DNA of 64,000 nt from Phycisphaerae bacterium (GCA_018003015.1 JAGNEZ010000017.1:47411-111410), one strand, 5' to 3'; numbered from the stretch's first letter, positions 7,982 to 17,055 are shown. The notes: generated by a model from the sequence alone, not told the origin. Numbers and translations: made by a program.

Positions 7982-10387
7982 TCACTCCGCCTTGATTCTC
8001 AGTACGTGGACGCTGTGGGCCGGCAAAGTGTGGCGGAACTCAGGGCCGGTAACAATGAAAGCCTGGTTCTTCGGAGCCACCTTGGTCGGCTGTTCCAGCG
8101 AGTTCTCATCGCCCGCGTCGGCCGAGGTCAGGACGGTGAGACTCACCGAGTGCGGCCCGTCCTTGGCTGCCCGCAACTCGAACCGGGTATCCAGCGGGTG
8201 CTCAGCGGCATTGACCGCCTTGATGATCACCTCCCTGGATGACTCTGTCCGCCCGGCGACCGCGTAGAGCGATTTCGATGCCCTGCCCAGCTTTACGTCG
8301 TGGATCAGCTTGCCGTCCAGGTAGCATTTGGCCGAAGAGCCGGCCACTTCGACCTGGATGTCGTACCAGCGATCGGTCTCGATTCTGCCGGCCACGCTGT
8401 CGCCGACAGGGCCGTCGGGTCCCTCGATCGCATGGCGAACGTTGCCCCAGCCGCCCAGGTTCCACCAGCTCTTGGTGTTCTCGTCGCGAGAACGGAAGCT
8501 GATGAGGAAGCCCTCCTCGCCGCCCAGTTTGCGGGCTTTGAGGCTGAGCGTGTAGTCAGTCCAGTCGCGATCGCCGGCGAAAGCCCGAACGTTGGTGTCC
8601 AGCGAGGTTTGCCGGAAGGCGTTGTCCTTGACTTCCCACTTGCCGCCGAGCGTTCTCCAGCCGGTCGTGTCCTTGCTGAAGTCCGACTTGTACAAGACCT
8701 GGTCCCCGCGGCGGACCTGGATGTCCTTGAACTCGGCCTGCGTGGACCAGGTGCCGACGCCGACGCACCCTGCGACCATTGACTTGGAGGTCGTGACCGG
8801 TGCGGTGGCTTCGGTGGCGAGGATCACATCCGGGCGGTGGTTGGCGAACAGCTTCTGAACATAGTACGAGGGCGTGCCGTACGCCCGGGCGCTGTCGAAG
8901 TTGATCGCATCCGGATTCCACTGTCGCCAGCCGACGTTGACGAACAGCGGGGCGTACGAGGCCATCGCCACCACGTCCGAGTTACGTTCCATGCCGGTCA
9001 TGAACGCCGCCTCGCCGATCGCGGCGGCCAGGTTGCCGTGGCCGCAGCCTTGGGTGACGGCGTATTCCCCGACGTAGATTCTGTGGGAGTGGCGGTCGTA
9101 TGAGTCATAGCGATCGGCCTGGCTCAGGAAGAAGCGAGGGTTGTTGTAGTAGTGTTCGTCAAGCAGCTCGATCGGCCGGTTGGTGGGTCGGCCCTGCCAT
9201 TCGTTTGCCACGAGCGTGACCTGGGGATACTTCGCCTTGATGGCGTCGTAGAAAAGGGCGTAGCGTTCGTGGTAGCGTGGGCCGCCGTTCTCGTTGCCGA
9301 TCTGCATGTACTTCAGGTGGAAGGGTTCGGGATGGCCGGCCTCGGCCCGCAGCTTGCCCCACGGGGTATCGGTGCCGCCGTTGGCGTACTCGATCGCGTC
9401 GAGAGCGTCCTGTACCCAGGGCCCCATCTTGTCCAGGGGCACGAAGTCCTCGTGGGCCATGCCGCAGTTGATGACGTACAGCGGCTCGGCGCCGAGGTCC
9501 GCGCACATCTGCAGGTATTCGTGATAGCCCAGTCCGTCGGTGGAGCGATAGCCCCAGAGGTTCCAGTGTCCCGGCCGGCGGGCGAGGTCACCGATCGAGT
9601 CCTTCCATCGGAACGCGTTGGCCAGCTTGTTGCCCTCGACGTAGCAGCCGCCGGGGAAACGGACAAACGCCGGCTTGAGGTCGGCCAGCATCTGGGCGAG
9701 GTCGGCCCGCAGGCCGTTCGGGCGGGCCTTGAAGGTATCCTTCGGAAAGAGCGAGACCATGTCGAACCAGACCTTGCCCGGCCCCTTGACCCGCAGGACC
9801 AAGCGTGCGGCCGGGTCGGTGGCGGTGGGCTGAAGTGCGGTGGAGAACTGCTTCCACACGCCGGAAACGCCTGTGATCGCTGACTCGGCATACGTCTTCG
9901 TGCCGTCGGTATTCTCCAGGTAGGCGGTCAGCTCGCCATTCCAGCCTTCCGCGCCGCGAACGTAGACCGAGAGCCGGCAGGCCTTGCCCTCGCGAACCGC
10001 AATCCCGTGGAAGCCGCTGTTGGCCGCTCCGACCGAACCGCTGGCTGAGAGGCTCTCGAGCTGCAGCGCGGTCGGGTTTCGGTCGTTGAGGGGGACGCTC
10101 CTGTCGAGGGAGAGTCGCCCGTCACCGCCTTCGCCCTTGACCAGTGTCCAGGCCACCGGCCCCCGAGCGTCTTCGAACGAGCGGTTCTGGATCATCTCGG
10201 CGTATAGTCCCCCGTCGCCCGCCCGGTTGATCTCCTCGAAGAACAGTCCGTACAACATGGGGCTGACTTGGATGCCCGGTCGGTCGGTATGGACTGTCAG
10301 CCGAGCGGTGGGGATCTGTTCGTCGGCCGCATGGGCGGCCGTTGTTCCGATCAGGACGGCGAGGGTGAAGCCAGTCGAGAGCCGCAT
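7982..10387 (-). CDS. alpha-L-arabinofuranosidase, GH51
   Basis: 801 residues with a signal peptide (cleavage near residue 20, AAHAAD). The N-terminus ISP-like PMLYGLFFEEINRAGDGGLYAEMIQNRSFE is typical of GH51 (shown in two parts: PMLYGLFFEEIN, GGLYAEMIQNRSFE). Residues about 75-215 form a carbohydrate-binding-like beta domain inserted before the barrel. The barrel carries RFPGGCYVEG, the acid/base in MQIGNEN (E366) and the nucleophile in IYVGEYAV (E441). Residues about 555-720 look like a LamG/DUF1080-type beta-sandwich. It removes terminal alpha-L-arabinofuranosyl residues from arabinan or arabinoxylan outside the cytoplasm. ATG 10387 has AGGAG eight bases upstream. It follows the GH127 gene on the same strand after about 200 bases. 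Confidence 0.92.
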   Translation of the reverse strand: MRLSTGFTLAVLIGTTAAHAADEQIPTARLTVHTDRPGIQVSPMLYGLFFEEINRAGDGGLYAEMIQNRSFEDARGPVAWTLVKGEGGDGRLSLDRSVPLNDRNPTALQLESLSASGSVGAANSGFHGIAVREGKACRLSVYVRGAEGWNGELTAYLENTDGTKTYAESAITGVSGVWKQFSTALQPTATDPAARLVLRVKGPGKVWFDMVSLFPKDTFKARPNGLRADLAQMLADLKPAFVRFPGGCYVEGNKLANAFRWKDSIGDLARRPGHWNLWGYRSTDGLGYHEYLQMCADLGAEPLYVINCGMAHEDFVPLDKMGPWVQDALDAIEYANGGTDTPWGKLRAEAGHPEPFHLKYMQIGNENGGPRYHERYALFYDAIKAKYPQVTLVANEWQGRPTNRPIELLDEHYYNNPRFFLSQADRYDSYDRHSHRIYVGEYAVTQGCGHGNLAAAIGEAAFMTGMERNSDVVAMASYAPLFVNVGWRQWNPDAINFDSARAYGTPSYYVQKLFANHRPDVILATEATAPVTTSKSMVAGCVGVGTWSTQAEFKDIQVRRGDQVLYKSDFSKDTTGWRTLGGKWEVKDNAFRQTSLDTNVRAFAGDRDWTDYTLSLKARKLGGEEGFLISFRSRDENTKSWWNLGGWGNVRHAIEGPDGPVGDSVAGRIETDRWYDIQVEVAGSSAKCYLDGKLIHDVKLGRASKSLYAVAGRTESSREVIIKAVNAAEHPLDTRFELRAAKDGPHSVSLTVLTSADAGDENSLEQPTKVAPKNQAFIVTGPEFRHTLPAHSVHVLRIKAE

Positions 10388-10589
10388 GGATGATTCTCCT
10401 GAGGGCAGAGACCCCGTTGAGCATGAGATCGCCGGATACGTGAGTTCTCCCGGCTAGCCTCACTATGCGGACGACGGGGCGGGTTGTCAAATCGTGTGTC
10501 GCGGTGGTCGGCGGCGGTGGACGGCCTCCGGATTGTTCGGGTGCCGATCCCCTCGTGCTCATCCAAAAGCCATCGCCGTCGCCTGGTTC

Positions 10590-12836
10590 CTATTCTGCGT
10601 TGAACTCCCCGCGGAACAGCCACCAGGTGCCATCCCCGCCGGGCTGACTGGGCCAGATCCAGCGAGCTCCGGTGGCGGCGTACTCGGCGGGTATGTGCTT
10701 CCACGGCTCGGCGCCCCATTCGCCCAAGTCGCTGAGGGGGACGGCCTCGCCAGTCTTGGTGCCGACGTCGGTGAGCAGGTCGGCCGGCAAGGCGGGCGGG
10801 CAGGGGATGGCCGTGAACGTCTTCAGGCCGGTGGCGAGGTTCACGCTGTCGGCCTGAACTCGGACCACTCCGATGATGGCGGAGGGGGCGCCCTTGGTCT
10901 GGGCTTTGACGGCGATCACGTTCTTACCCGGCTTGGCGTAGCACTCGATGTGCGGCGACTCTTCCCAGCCCTGGTACTGCAGGATCTCCTGTCCGTTGAG
11001 GTAGATGATGCGGCGACTGCTAGAGGCGAAAACCAGCTCAATCGGCCGACCGGACACCGGCGGCGCGGCTGCCCTCTGGGAGAGTCGCTGGAATGCCGGG
11101 GCGTCCACGCTTCGCACGTGAAACAAGCATCGGCAACCGCCCAGGGGGCGGGCGGACAAGGGTACCAGCTCCGCACGTTGTGTCTTGCCGCCGAGCCCTT
11201 CGATGACGACCGGGATTCGACCCTGAGCTGCGTCGCCGGTTGCCATGACCACGGTGGGAGCCGAGGCGGAGTCCGTCAGGCCATCGACGACGGAGACATC
11301 CGGCAGGCAGTACATGTCCGCTCCGGCGAAGACCCGCACCAGGCCCTTCGTCGCGGGCTCGTGGGTGCTCGGGCCCGCCAGCCGGACAGTGTGGGGAAAC
11401 GCCACCCTGGCCGCGAGCTGGTCCGCATCCTTCACGGTCAGCTCGACCCAGCCGTCCTGGTCGGGCCTGTCCTCGCCGTTGATTCGGAGCCCGGTGTGAC
11501 CCGCCCATGCGGGCACGCGGAGGGCCAGGATGATCTCGCCCCGCGAAGAGGCTTTGACCTCAATTTGCCATTCCGTGGGGTCTCGTCGGCGGGTGGTCAC
11601 GGTGACCTCGCGATCTCCCACCCGGAACTTCGCGTCCACTTCCGCCAGCCAGGTCACGAGCGCCCGCCGGCCGTCGTGCAGAACGCCGTAGTGCGGCAGA
11701 TCGGCCAGCACCTGGGCACCGTGCATCGAGCAGCACCAATAGGCTTCCGATCCGTAGTGCTCAATGCCCGCTCCGGGCACGTTCCCATGCTCCGCCTTGG
11801 CGGGCCGGAAGGTATGATGCCCAAATCCGCCGTTGCGGAACTGCACGGCCAGCAGGTGATTCCGCAACGTGTGCTCGGCGGCGTCGAGGTAGCGGCTCTC
11901 GCCCGTAACCCGCCAGAGCATGAGACTGAGCCACAGCCAATCGGCCTCGGAACAGCCCTCGTCGCGCCCGTAATTCATGTCGAACAGTTCGAGGATGCCA
12001 CCGGTGGGCAACTGATACTCGGAGCTGATCCGGTCGTAGCCCTTGCGAACGGCGGCCAGGAACTCCGACGATCCCAGAACCCGGTCCACCTCGAGCATGC
12101 CTCGGAAGCTGGTCATGCGGCCATGGCTGTGGTGCATGTCGAACTCCCCATCCAGCAGCGCCAGCCGGCCGATCGATCGAGCTTCCTGGGTGTACTTGGA
12201 ATCCCGGGTGAGTTCGCCAAGGGTGGCCAGGCCTTCAATGAGCGATGGATAGCAGGTAGTGAAGCCGGAGGCAAACACGCCGCCGACGCAGCGGAAGTTC
12301 TCCTCCTTGGCGTAATACTTGTGTGTGACAAGGGCGTAATCGCCGAGCTTCTTGGCCATGACCAGGACCTCGGACCTCGGCTTCTGCTGGTAGCGCTGGG
12401 TCAGGGCCCAGAGCAGCCGGCCGTTGCCCCACAGGATGGGCATGTCGCGCTGCTGGTTGATTTCCTTATCCAGGTCTTGGTCGGCGCCGAAGTGGCCACC
12501 GGGCCGCTGGTAGCGCTGGAACCCGCCGGTCAACTCGTTGATGGCCGCGATGTCTCGCCCCAGGACCGGCTCGGCGGCATTGAGGGCCCCGAGTAGCCGT
12601 CCGGAGATGTCTCCGCTGTACTCGGTGAACCGCCGGGTCAACTCGAAACTGACATCGGAGAGGGCGAACCTGGCATCGTTCAGCGGGGCCGAGCACAGCC
12701 GGCTCACCGCTCGTTCCAGCCGGGCTCGCGCGTCTCCTCGGGCCTGGACCTGATCGGCAAAACGCGGCTCCGCCGCCACGGCGAGCAGCCCCCATCCAAG
12801 GACGCCGAGAGTCATTGCCAGAATCGACCGCTTCAT
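10590..12836 (-). CDS. glycoside hydrolase family 127 (beta-L-arabinofuranosidase-like, DUF1680)
   Basis: 748 residues from ATG 12836, which follows GGAAAGGAG by five bases; the open frame extends to 12989 without support. A signal peptide is evident (MKRSILAMTLGVLGWGLLAV). The catalytic zinc/cysteine site of GH127 is recognisable: E293-G-C295 in RDEGCSEADW and the double cysteine C368-C369 in EAYWCCSMHG. The 73-residue spacing between them is close to that in the characterised Bifidobacterium enzyme. The family hydrolyses beta-L-arabinofuranosides through a cysteine nucleophile. The C-terminal 250 residues are beta-rich, with a discoidin-like end. With the adjacent GH51 gene this suggests attack on glycans carrying both arabinose anomers. 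Confidence 0.88.
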   Translation of the reverse strand: MKRSILAMTLGVLGWGLLAVAAEPRFADQVQARGDARARLERAVSRLCSAPLNDARFALSDVSFELTRRFTEYSGDISGRLLGALNAAEPVLGRDIAAINELTGGFQRYQRPGGHFGADQDLDKEINQQRDMPILWGNGRLLWALTQRYQQKPRSEVLVMAKKLGDYALVTHKYYAKEENFRCVGGVFASGFTTCYPSLIEGLATLGELTRDSKYTQEARSIGRLALLDGEFDMHHSHGRMTSFRGMLEVDRVLGSSEFLAAVRKGYDRISSEYQLPTGGILELFDMNYGRDEGCSEADWLWLSLMLWRVTGESRYLDAAEHTLRNHLLAVQFRNGGFGHHTFRPAKAEHGNVPGAGIEHYGSEAYWCCSMHGAQVLADLPHYGVLHDGRRALVTWLAEVDAKFRVGDREVTVTTRRRDPTEWQIEVKASSRGEIILALRVPAWAGHTGLRINGEDRPDQDGWVELTVKDADQLAARVAFPHTVRLAGPSTHEPATKGLVRVFAGADMYCLPDVSVVDGLTDSASAPTVVMATGDAAQGRIPVVIEGLGGKTQRAELVPLSARPLGGCRCLFHVRSVDAPAFQRLSQRAAAPPVSGRPIELVFASSSRRIIYLNGQEILQYQGWEESPHIECYAKPGKNVIAVKAQTKGAPSAIIGVVRVQADSVNLATGLKTFTAIPCPPALPADLLTDVGTKTGEAVPLSDLGEWGAEPWKHIPAEYAATGARWIWPSQPGGDGTWWLFRGEFNAE

Positions 12837-12950
12837 GAGATCTCCTTTCCAGCTTCGCTGCCCGCAATCACCCCGGGCGGGCGTTGCTCCACGATACAGG
12901 CCATCCTGGGTCGGCGCCCAGAAACCGCCGCATGCCTGCAGAATTCGCCA

Positions 12951-12983
12951 ATGACCCACGAGGGCCGAGGCGGGTATAATACC
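12951..12983 (+). promoter_or_regulatory. sigma70-like promoter with palindromic -10 region
   Basis: ATGACC (12951-12956) is followed after 18 bases by a perfect TATAAT (12975-12980), in front of the small lipoprotein gene that starts at 13050. The -10 lies inside the perfect 11-base palindrome GGTATAATACC (12973-12983), which could be a repressor half-element or may also serve the divergent GH127 gene. Seen by eye only. Confidence 0.5.
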
Positions 12984-13049
12984 AGACACGAAGATGAACG
13001 ACGGACTTGCCGGAGGTACGGCCGGGGTTCCGCTTCGGGAGAACGATAC

Positions 13050-13451
13050 ATGTCACGATCGCGTTTGAGTCGGCGGGCAGCGTTGGGCGTGGCGAGTCTG
13101 GCGGCCCTGGCTTGCGCCTGCAGCCTTCTTGAAATCCCGTCCAACGTCCTCATCAACAACATGACGGTCAACATCGCTCGTGACGGTGGATCTGCGGAGC
13201 TCATGTTCGCCGGTATCGCCGGCGAGGAGATCATCATCACCCTTACCGGCAGGATCGACGGGATGGTCCCCTATGCCCAGCTCATTGCCCCCAACGGCGG
13301 TTCGAGCACCGTGCCGGATGCCAGCACCGCGGAAAACGGGATCAACTCGGTGCAGATCACCCTCGCCCAGACCGGCGGCTACACCCTGATCATCTACGAT
13401 GACGCCCAAGTAGGGGGGGCGGTGACCGTCCGGGTCGAACTGGTGCGGTAA
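13050..13451 (+). CDS. small putative lipoprotein
   Basis: 133 residues from ATG 13050, with GGGAGA seven bases upstream; the start MSRSRLSRRAALGVASLAAL gives a signal peptide with an Arg-Arg pair, and the lipobox region LACAC lies near residues 22-26. The mature part is short and beta-rich with no charged active-site pattern (TVNIARDGGSAELMFAG, PYAQLIAPNGGS, GGYTLIIYDD), resembling a pre-peptidase C-terminal or other small beta-sandwich domain. I do not recognise a family with certainty. It has its own TATAAT promoter, and its stop is 17 bases from the end of convergent pyrE. Confidence 0.75.
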   Translation: MSRSRLSRRAALGVASLAALACACSLLEIPSNVLINNMTVNIARDGGSAELMFAGIAGEEIIITLTGRIDGMVPYAQLIAPNGGSSTVPDASTAENGINSVQITLAQTGGYTLIIYDDAQVGGAVTVRVELVR

Positions 13452-13468
13452 GAAATGCGGGTTGGAGC

Positions 13469-13996
13469 CTACTCGTCAATGCCCAGGTCCGTCTTGGTCA
13501 TGAGGGCGGCAAACGCGAAGCCGCCACCTTCGATGTTCTCGCGGGCACCTTCCTGGCGGTCGATCACCGCAACAATCCGCTCGACGATCGCGCCTGCTTC
13601 CTTGAGCGTCTTGGCAGCCTCGAGAACCTGACCGCCGGTCGTGGCGATGTCTTCGACCAGCAGAACGCGATCGCCCGCGTCGATCTTGCCTTCGTACATC
13701 TTCTGCGTGCCATAGCCCTTCTTGGCGTTTCGTACGATGACGAAGGGCAGGCCGCTGGCCATCGACGTCGAGGCGGCCAGGGCCACGCCGCCAAGCTCGG
13801 CCCCGGCGATGCGCGTGGTCGAACGGCCGACGTACTTGGCAAACCGCTCCCCCAGCTCACGCAAGATGACCGGTTGAGCTTCAAACAGGTACTTGTCGAG
13901 GTAGTACTTGCTCTTGCGTCCTGAGCGGAGAGTGAACTCGCCTCGCAGAAGGGCGGCCGAGGAGATCGCCTGGTAGAGTTCCTGGTCCTTCATCAT
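13469..13996 (-). CDS. pyrE: orotate phosphoribosyltransferase
   Basis: 175 residues. It carries the PRPP-binding motif VLLVEDIATTGG and upstream features of PyrE: FTLRSGRKSKYYLDKY, the AGAELGGVALA strand and VRNAKKGYGTQKMYEG (the catalytic loop with its Lys residues). It converts orotate and PRPP to OMP in pyrimidine biosynthesis. The length is slightly short of the 200-210 residues of the E. coli type, as usual for the compact bacterial type. ATG 13996 and ATG 13993 are adjacent; GAGG four and seven bases upstream allows either. Confidence 0.93.
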   Translation of the reverse strand: MMKDQELYQAISSAALLRGEFTLRSGRKSKYYLDKYLFEAQPVILRELGERFAKYVGRSTTRIAGAELGGVALAASTSMASGLPFVIVRNAKKGYGTQKMYEGKIDAGDRVLLVEDIATTGGQVLEAAKTLKEAGAIVERIVAVIDRQEGARENIEGGGFAFAALMTKTDLGIDE

Positions 13997-14138
13997 CGTA
14001 CCTCAAGGCAGCTCATGACTGCCACAACTCAGCTCAGTCCGTGCCGCCACGCGGCATCGCCGACCGCACGACGATACCCGCCCGGGCAACAGACTGCCAG
14101 AGACCGCGCCTCTTTCCCCGTCCCGCTCCAGCGGTATC

Positions 14139-14756
14139 ATGGGTCCGATGAGCCTGGTCAGGATCAGCGTCGCCCTCGTCACCCTTGGACTCCTCACCGG
14201 CTGTGCGCCCAAGCAGTTCGCCAAGTACCCGCAAGGCTCGCTTCGGGTGGCCTACGAAGAGTCGAGCAGCTACTCCGGTTGCCTGGTGGCCTGCACCGCC
14301 ATGGCCGCCAATTACCTGACGGACCAGCGGAAGCTCAGTGAGAAGGGGATCCGGGAGTCACTCAAAATGGCCAACCTGGACGAAACCCGGGTCGCTGACG
14401 TTAAAGCGTGGCTAGAGACGCAGGGACTGTATTTGCTGACCCTCTCGGGCACCCTAGACGGAAAACCGCCAGCCAGTCTGGGCTACTGGCTTTGTCAGCG
14501 GGGCTATCCGGTCATCTGTGTGATTAACCGCCACGAGAACGACGTGAAGTTCAACCATGCGGTGGTGGTGATCGGTTTTACCAAAACCGCCGGCGACGAA
14601 ACCGCCGATAGAATCCACTACCTTGACCCTGCTTCGGCCAAGGTGTTACATTCGGAAGACCGGAAGACGTTCGAGACCCTGTGGGCGCGAGGCGAGCACG
14701 CGATGATGATGGTCATCGCTCCGCCGCAGGAGCCGGGCACCGGTAGCGCGCAGTGA
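14139..14756 (+). CDS. C39-like cysteine-peptidase lipoprotein
   Basis: 205 residues. The lipobox LLTGC places lipid-modified C22 after a short signal peptide, so the protein should be membrane-anchored outside the cytoplasm. The papain-like C39 arrangement is visible: YSGCLVACTAMAANYL (likely nucleophile C48), NHAVVVIGF (H140) and IHYLDPAS (D163), with the expected order and spacing. Free-standing C39-like peptidases of this kind (compare the PA2778 group) are exported and not fused to an ABC exporter. ATG 14148 is an alternative start; neither has a good ribosome site. A small exported protein follows 18 bases downstream on the same strand and is a candidate partner or substrate. Confidence 0.78.
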   Translation: MGPMSLVRISVALVTLGLLTGCAPKQFAKYPQGSLRVAYEESSSYSGCLVACTAMAANYLTDQRKLSEKGIRESLKMANLDETRVADVKAWLETQGLYLLTLSGTLDGKPPASLGYWLCQRGYPVICVINRHENDVKFNHAVVVIGFTKTAGDETADRIHYLDPASAKVLHSEDRKTFETLWARGEHAMMMVIAPPQEPGTGSAQ

Positions 14757-14773
14757 ACGAAGGAGTCTTTGCC

Positions 14774-15073
14774 ATGCGGTCAAGCCTCATGATGACGGTC
14801 CTTGCGGCAGTGGTCTTCGCGGCGCCCCTGGTTTCCGTCGCCGCGCCGCCAGCGAAACCCTTGCCGGTCACGGCCAAGCAGTTCGATCAACTGCGCCAGA
14901 TTCAAGCTCAGCCTCAGCATGCGGCCGTGGTCAACGTGCAGGCCACGTTCACGTCGGACCGCGAGAAGCAGCTGGAAGCCAACCTCATCGCCAACGATAT
15001 CCTGACCGTGGCCTGGGACGCCGGTTGGCCGACGACGCTCCTCATCGTCACCATCTGCGCAGCCCCGTTGTGA
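14774..15073 (+). CDS. small exported protein paired with the C39-like lipoprotein
   Basis: 99 residues from ATG 14774, preceded by GAAGGAG eight bases upstream; an in-frame GTG at 14753 overlaps the previous stop but lacks this site. The signal peptide runs to about residue 24 (FAAPLVSVAA). The mature part has a helical middle (KQFDQLRQIQAQ, DREKQLEANLIANDIL) and a hydrophobic C-terminus with one cysteine (WPTTLLIVTICAAPL). No family recognised. Position directly behind the peptidase gene suggests co-transcription. It ends 18 bases before the end of a convergent gene. Confidence 0.7.
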   Translation: MRSSLMMTVLAAVVFAAPLVSVAAPPAKPLPVTAKQFDQLRQIQAQPQHAAVVNVQATFTSDREKQLEANLIANDILTVAWDAGWPTTLLIVTICAAPL

Positions 15074-15091
15074 GGTTTCCCGCTGTGAGGT

Positions 15092-16369
15092 TTATCGTCC
15101 CCGTTCCAGCCTGATGGGGACTTCGGTATCTCGTTCCCTGCGTGGTGGCTGGAAGGGCAGGAAGCCCGGCAGTCTGTCCAGTTGCGCCTGCTTGACGCGC
15201 AACAGGATGGTACCTTCCCAGCCGACTCCGACCGGGGACGACAACGTGACTGAGCCGGCTAGCATCTGGCGAAGAGCCGTCACGTCGACCGCCGGGCCGG
15301 TGGCCGCACACCATCGCTCGATTGGAATCTCGAAGAGACGCTGGCGGCCGGGGACGGTGGCGAACTCCGCCCAATCGGTACGCAAGTAGAATGTTCGCCC
15401 GACTTGGTTCACCTGGACGAGGAACGGCGATCGCTCTTCGCCTACGACCGCCTGGAAGGTGCCGGTCGCTTGGGGCCAGGGTCGGCACAGAAGATTGAGG
15501 GTATGGGTCTTCTCGGTCGTTGTGGCCGGGGCGGCCAGCTTACGGAGGGTGTCCTCGCTCGGTTGGATGTCGGATATCCTGCAGAGGGCCGCGGCGGCGG
15601 TCTCGCGGATCGATTCGGCAGGGTCACATGCCAGTTCGACCAGCCGTCGGGGTCCCATGAGTTCCAGGATCCGGCGTCCCGAGGTGCCCATCGTCTCTGC
15701 TTCAGCTGCTTTGAGGATGGGTCCGATTTGGCGGATTCGTCCGCAGCCGATGAGGGCGGTGACCGCTCGTCTGCGATGTTCCTCACGGGCAGTCAGCATG
15801 ACCAGGTAGCGATCGAGGTTTTCGTCGGTGACCTGGCCGGCGAACTGCGCGGCCAGATCGAGATCGTCGGCACCCCTGCTAAGCAATGCAGCCACCCGGG
15901 CCACCAGACGTTCATCCGCCATCTGGTCGGCCATTCGGTTGGCGGAGGAGCGTGTCCAGGAGAAGACCGCGTAGACTCCACCTCCGAGGGCCAACAGGGT
16001 GAGGCTGACCACCAGCCATCGGGTAGGCAGCTTGCTCCACAGCGAAGGGCGGGCTTCCACCTCCTCCTGCGTTCGGGTTTTCTGGACGACTCCGGTGACC
16101 TGGTTGGCCCCACACTCTGGGCAGCGGACCATGCCCGGCTCCATGGGGGCATCGCACATGAAGCACTGCCGATACTCCTTCTTCTCTTTCGGGGCGGGCA
16201 CGCCGATCCAGGAATCCTCGCCCAGATCGGTCTCTTTCCACTGGAAGGGCACGCGCTGTTCGCCGATGCGGAAGCTCTCGTTGCAGCCGGTGCAGACGGC
16301 AGTTTTGCCCATGGCCTCGGTCATCGTGCGGTAGCGGCGGTGGCAGTGGGGGCACTGTACGCGGATCAT
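15092..16369 (-). CDS. membrane protein with two N-terminal zinc ribbons and a HEAT-like region
   Basis: 425 residues. The N-terminus carries CPHC...CTGC (residues 6-32, an MJ0042-type zinc ribbon) and a second ribbon CFMC...CPEC (about residues 69-87). One membrane helix follows (about 120-138, WLVVSLTLLALGGGVYAVF), then a helical HEAT-like domain (about 150-275) and a C-terminal beta-rich region. The topology suggests ribbons inside and the large domain outside. No enzyme motif is visible and I do not recognise a named family. It stands divergent to another zinc-ribbon membrane protein at 16696, so the two may work together. Confidence 0.72.
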   Translation of the reverse strand: MIRVQCPHCHRRYRTMTEAMGKTAVCTGCNESFRIGEQRVPFQWKETDLGEDSWIGVPAPKEKKEYRQCFMCDAPMEPGMVRCPECGANQVTGVVQKTRTQEEVEARPSLWSKLPTRWLVVSLTLLALGGGVYAVFSWTRSSANRMADQMADERLVARVAALLSRGADDLDLAAQFAGQVTDENLDRYLVMLTAREEHRRRAVTALIGCGRIRQIGPILKAAEAETMGTSGRRILELMGPRRLVELACDPAESIRETAAAALCRISDIQPSEDTLRKLAAPATTTEKTHTLNLLCRPWPQATGTFQAVVGEERSPFLVQVNQVGRTFYLRTDWAEFATVPGRQRLFEIPIERWCAATGPAVDVTALRQMLAGSVTLSSPVGVGWEGTILLRVKQAQLDRLPGFLPFQPPRRERDTEVPIRLERGR

Positions 16370-16695
16370 GGCTCATTCACCTCGAACCGGGACACCGGCG
16401 GCTATCATAGCACGGGTGGCTCGCTTTGGTCTCGCCTCGATCACGGTGGACGCGATCGCGCCGGAAAGGGGTGGGTGGCCCATCACCCGCGCCGATCGCG
16501 ATCCTGATTGAGAATGGCAGGGAACTTTCCCATTCCACGCGCGCGGCTTTGTGGCTCACTCGAGGCCACGGGAGCTGCTGGCGAGAATTCACAGGGTGGC
16601 TGAGCGATCTGGCTTGAGAAGGGAGGGGCCGAACACCCCAAGACCTCAGAAATGCTTGCCATCCGGGGGCGTTCTCTTTACGATAAGTGCGAACC
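16370..16695. other. divergent intergenic region between two zinc-ribbon genes
   Basis: This 326-base gap separates oppositely oriented zinc-ribbon membrane protein genes. It contains the 11-base palindrome GCTATCATAGC (16401-16411); its minus-strand reading TATGAT (16404-16409) could be the -10 of the leftward gene, about 35 bases before its ATG, though no good -35 is visible. I see no RNA gene and no convincing small gene here. Confidence 0.35.
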
Positions 16696-17055
16696 ATGAG
16701 CAAAGGTCTGCTCACCACCGAGGACGGCGGGCTCAAGCCAGGACTGCGGTATGGTCTGATCGCGGTGCTCGTTCTGGGAGGGGTGTATTTGGCGTACCGA
16801 GGGTTGCACGCCGGCAGCGAGCCGATGGTGGTGAACATGGCCTGCTGGACGCCGGGTTGTGGTTACATGAGGAGCGACGTGCCCCAGGTGGGCGAGTTGG
16901 TACCCGGCGTTTGTCCGAAGTGCGGGAAGACCTCCGTGGCCCCGGCGTATCGATGCCGGGCGTGCGGGACCGTCAACGTGTGGAACACGTACCGCAAGCT
17001 GGATACGCCGGACAAGTGCTCGAAATGCGGACGGGAGGCGAGGTATGGCCAGTAG
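16696..17055 (+). CDS. small membrane protein with C-terminal zinc ribbons
   Basis: 119 residues from ATG 16696 (MSKGLLTTEDGG). One membrane helix (about residues 16-33) is followed by cysteine pairs arranged as ribbons: CWTPGC, CPKCG, CRACG and CSKCG. Eight cysteines in 80 residues can form two zinc sites. The last 11 bases overlap the start of the pseudopilin gene at 17045, so the two are probably translated together. No clear Shine-Dalgarno sequence precedes the ATG. Role unknown; zinc-ribbon proteins next to pseudopilin genes suggest an accessory role in a secretion or surface system. Confidence 0.7.
   Translation: MSKGLLTTEDGGLKPGLRYGLIAVLVLGGVYLAYRGLHAGSEPMVVNMACWTPGCGYMRSDVPQVGELVPGVCPKCGKTSVAPAYRCRACGTVNVWNTYRKLDTPDKCSKCGREARYGQ

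Noticed and set aside
10494..12596. Plus-strand frame of 700 codons
   Set aside because: It lies opposite the GH127 gene with recognisable catalytic residues on the minus strand; the plus translation is shadow.
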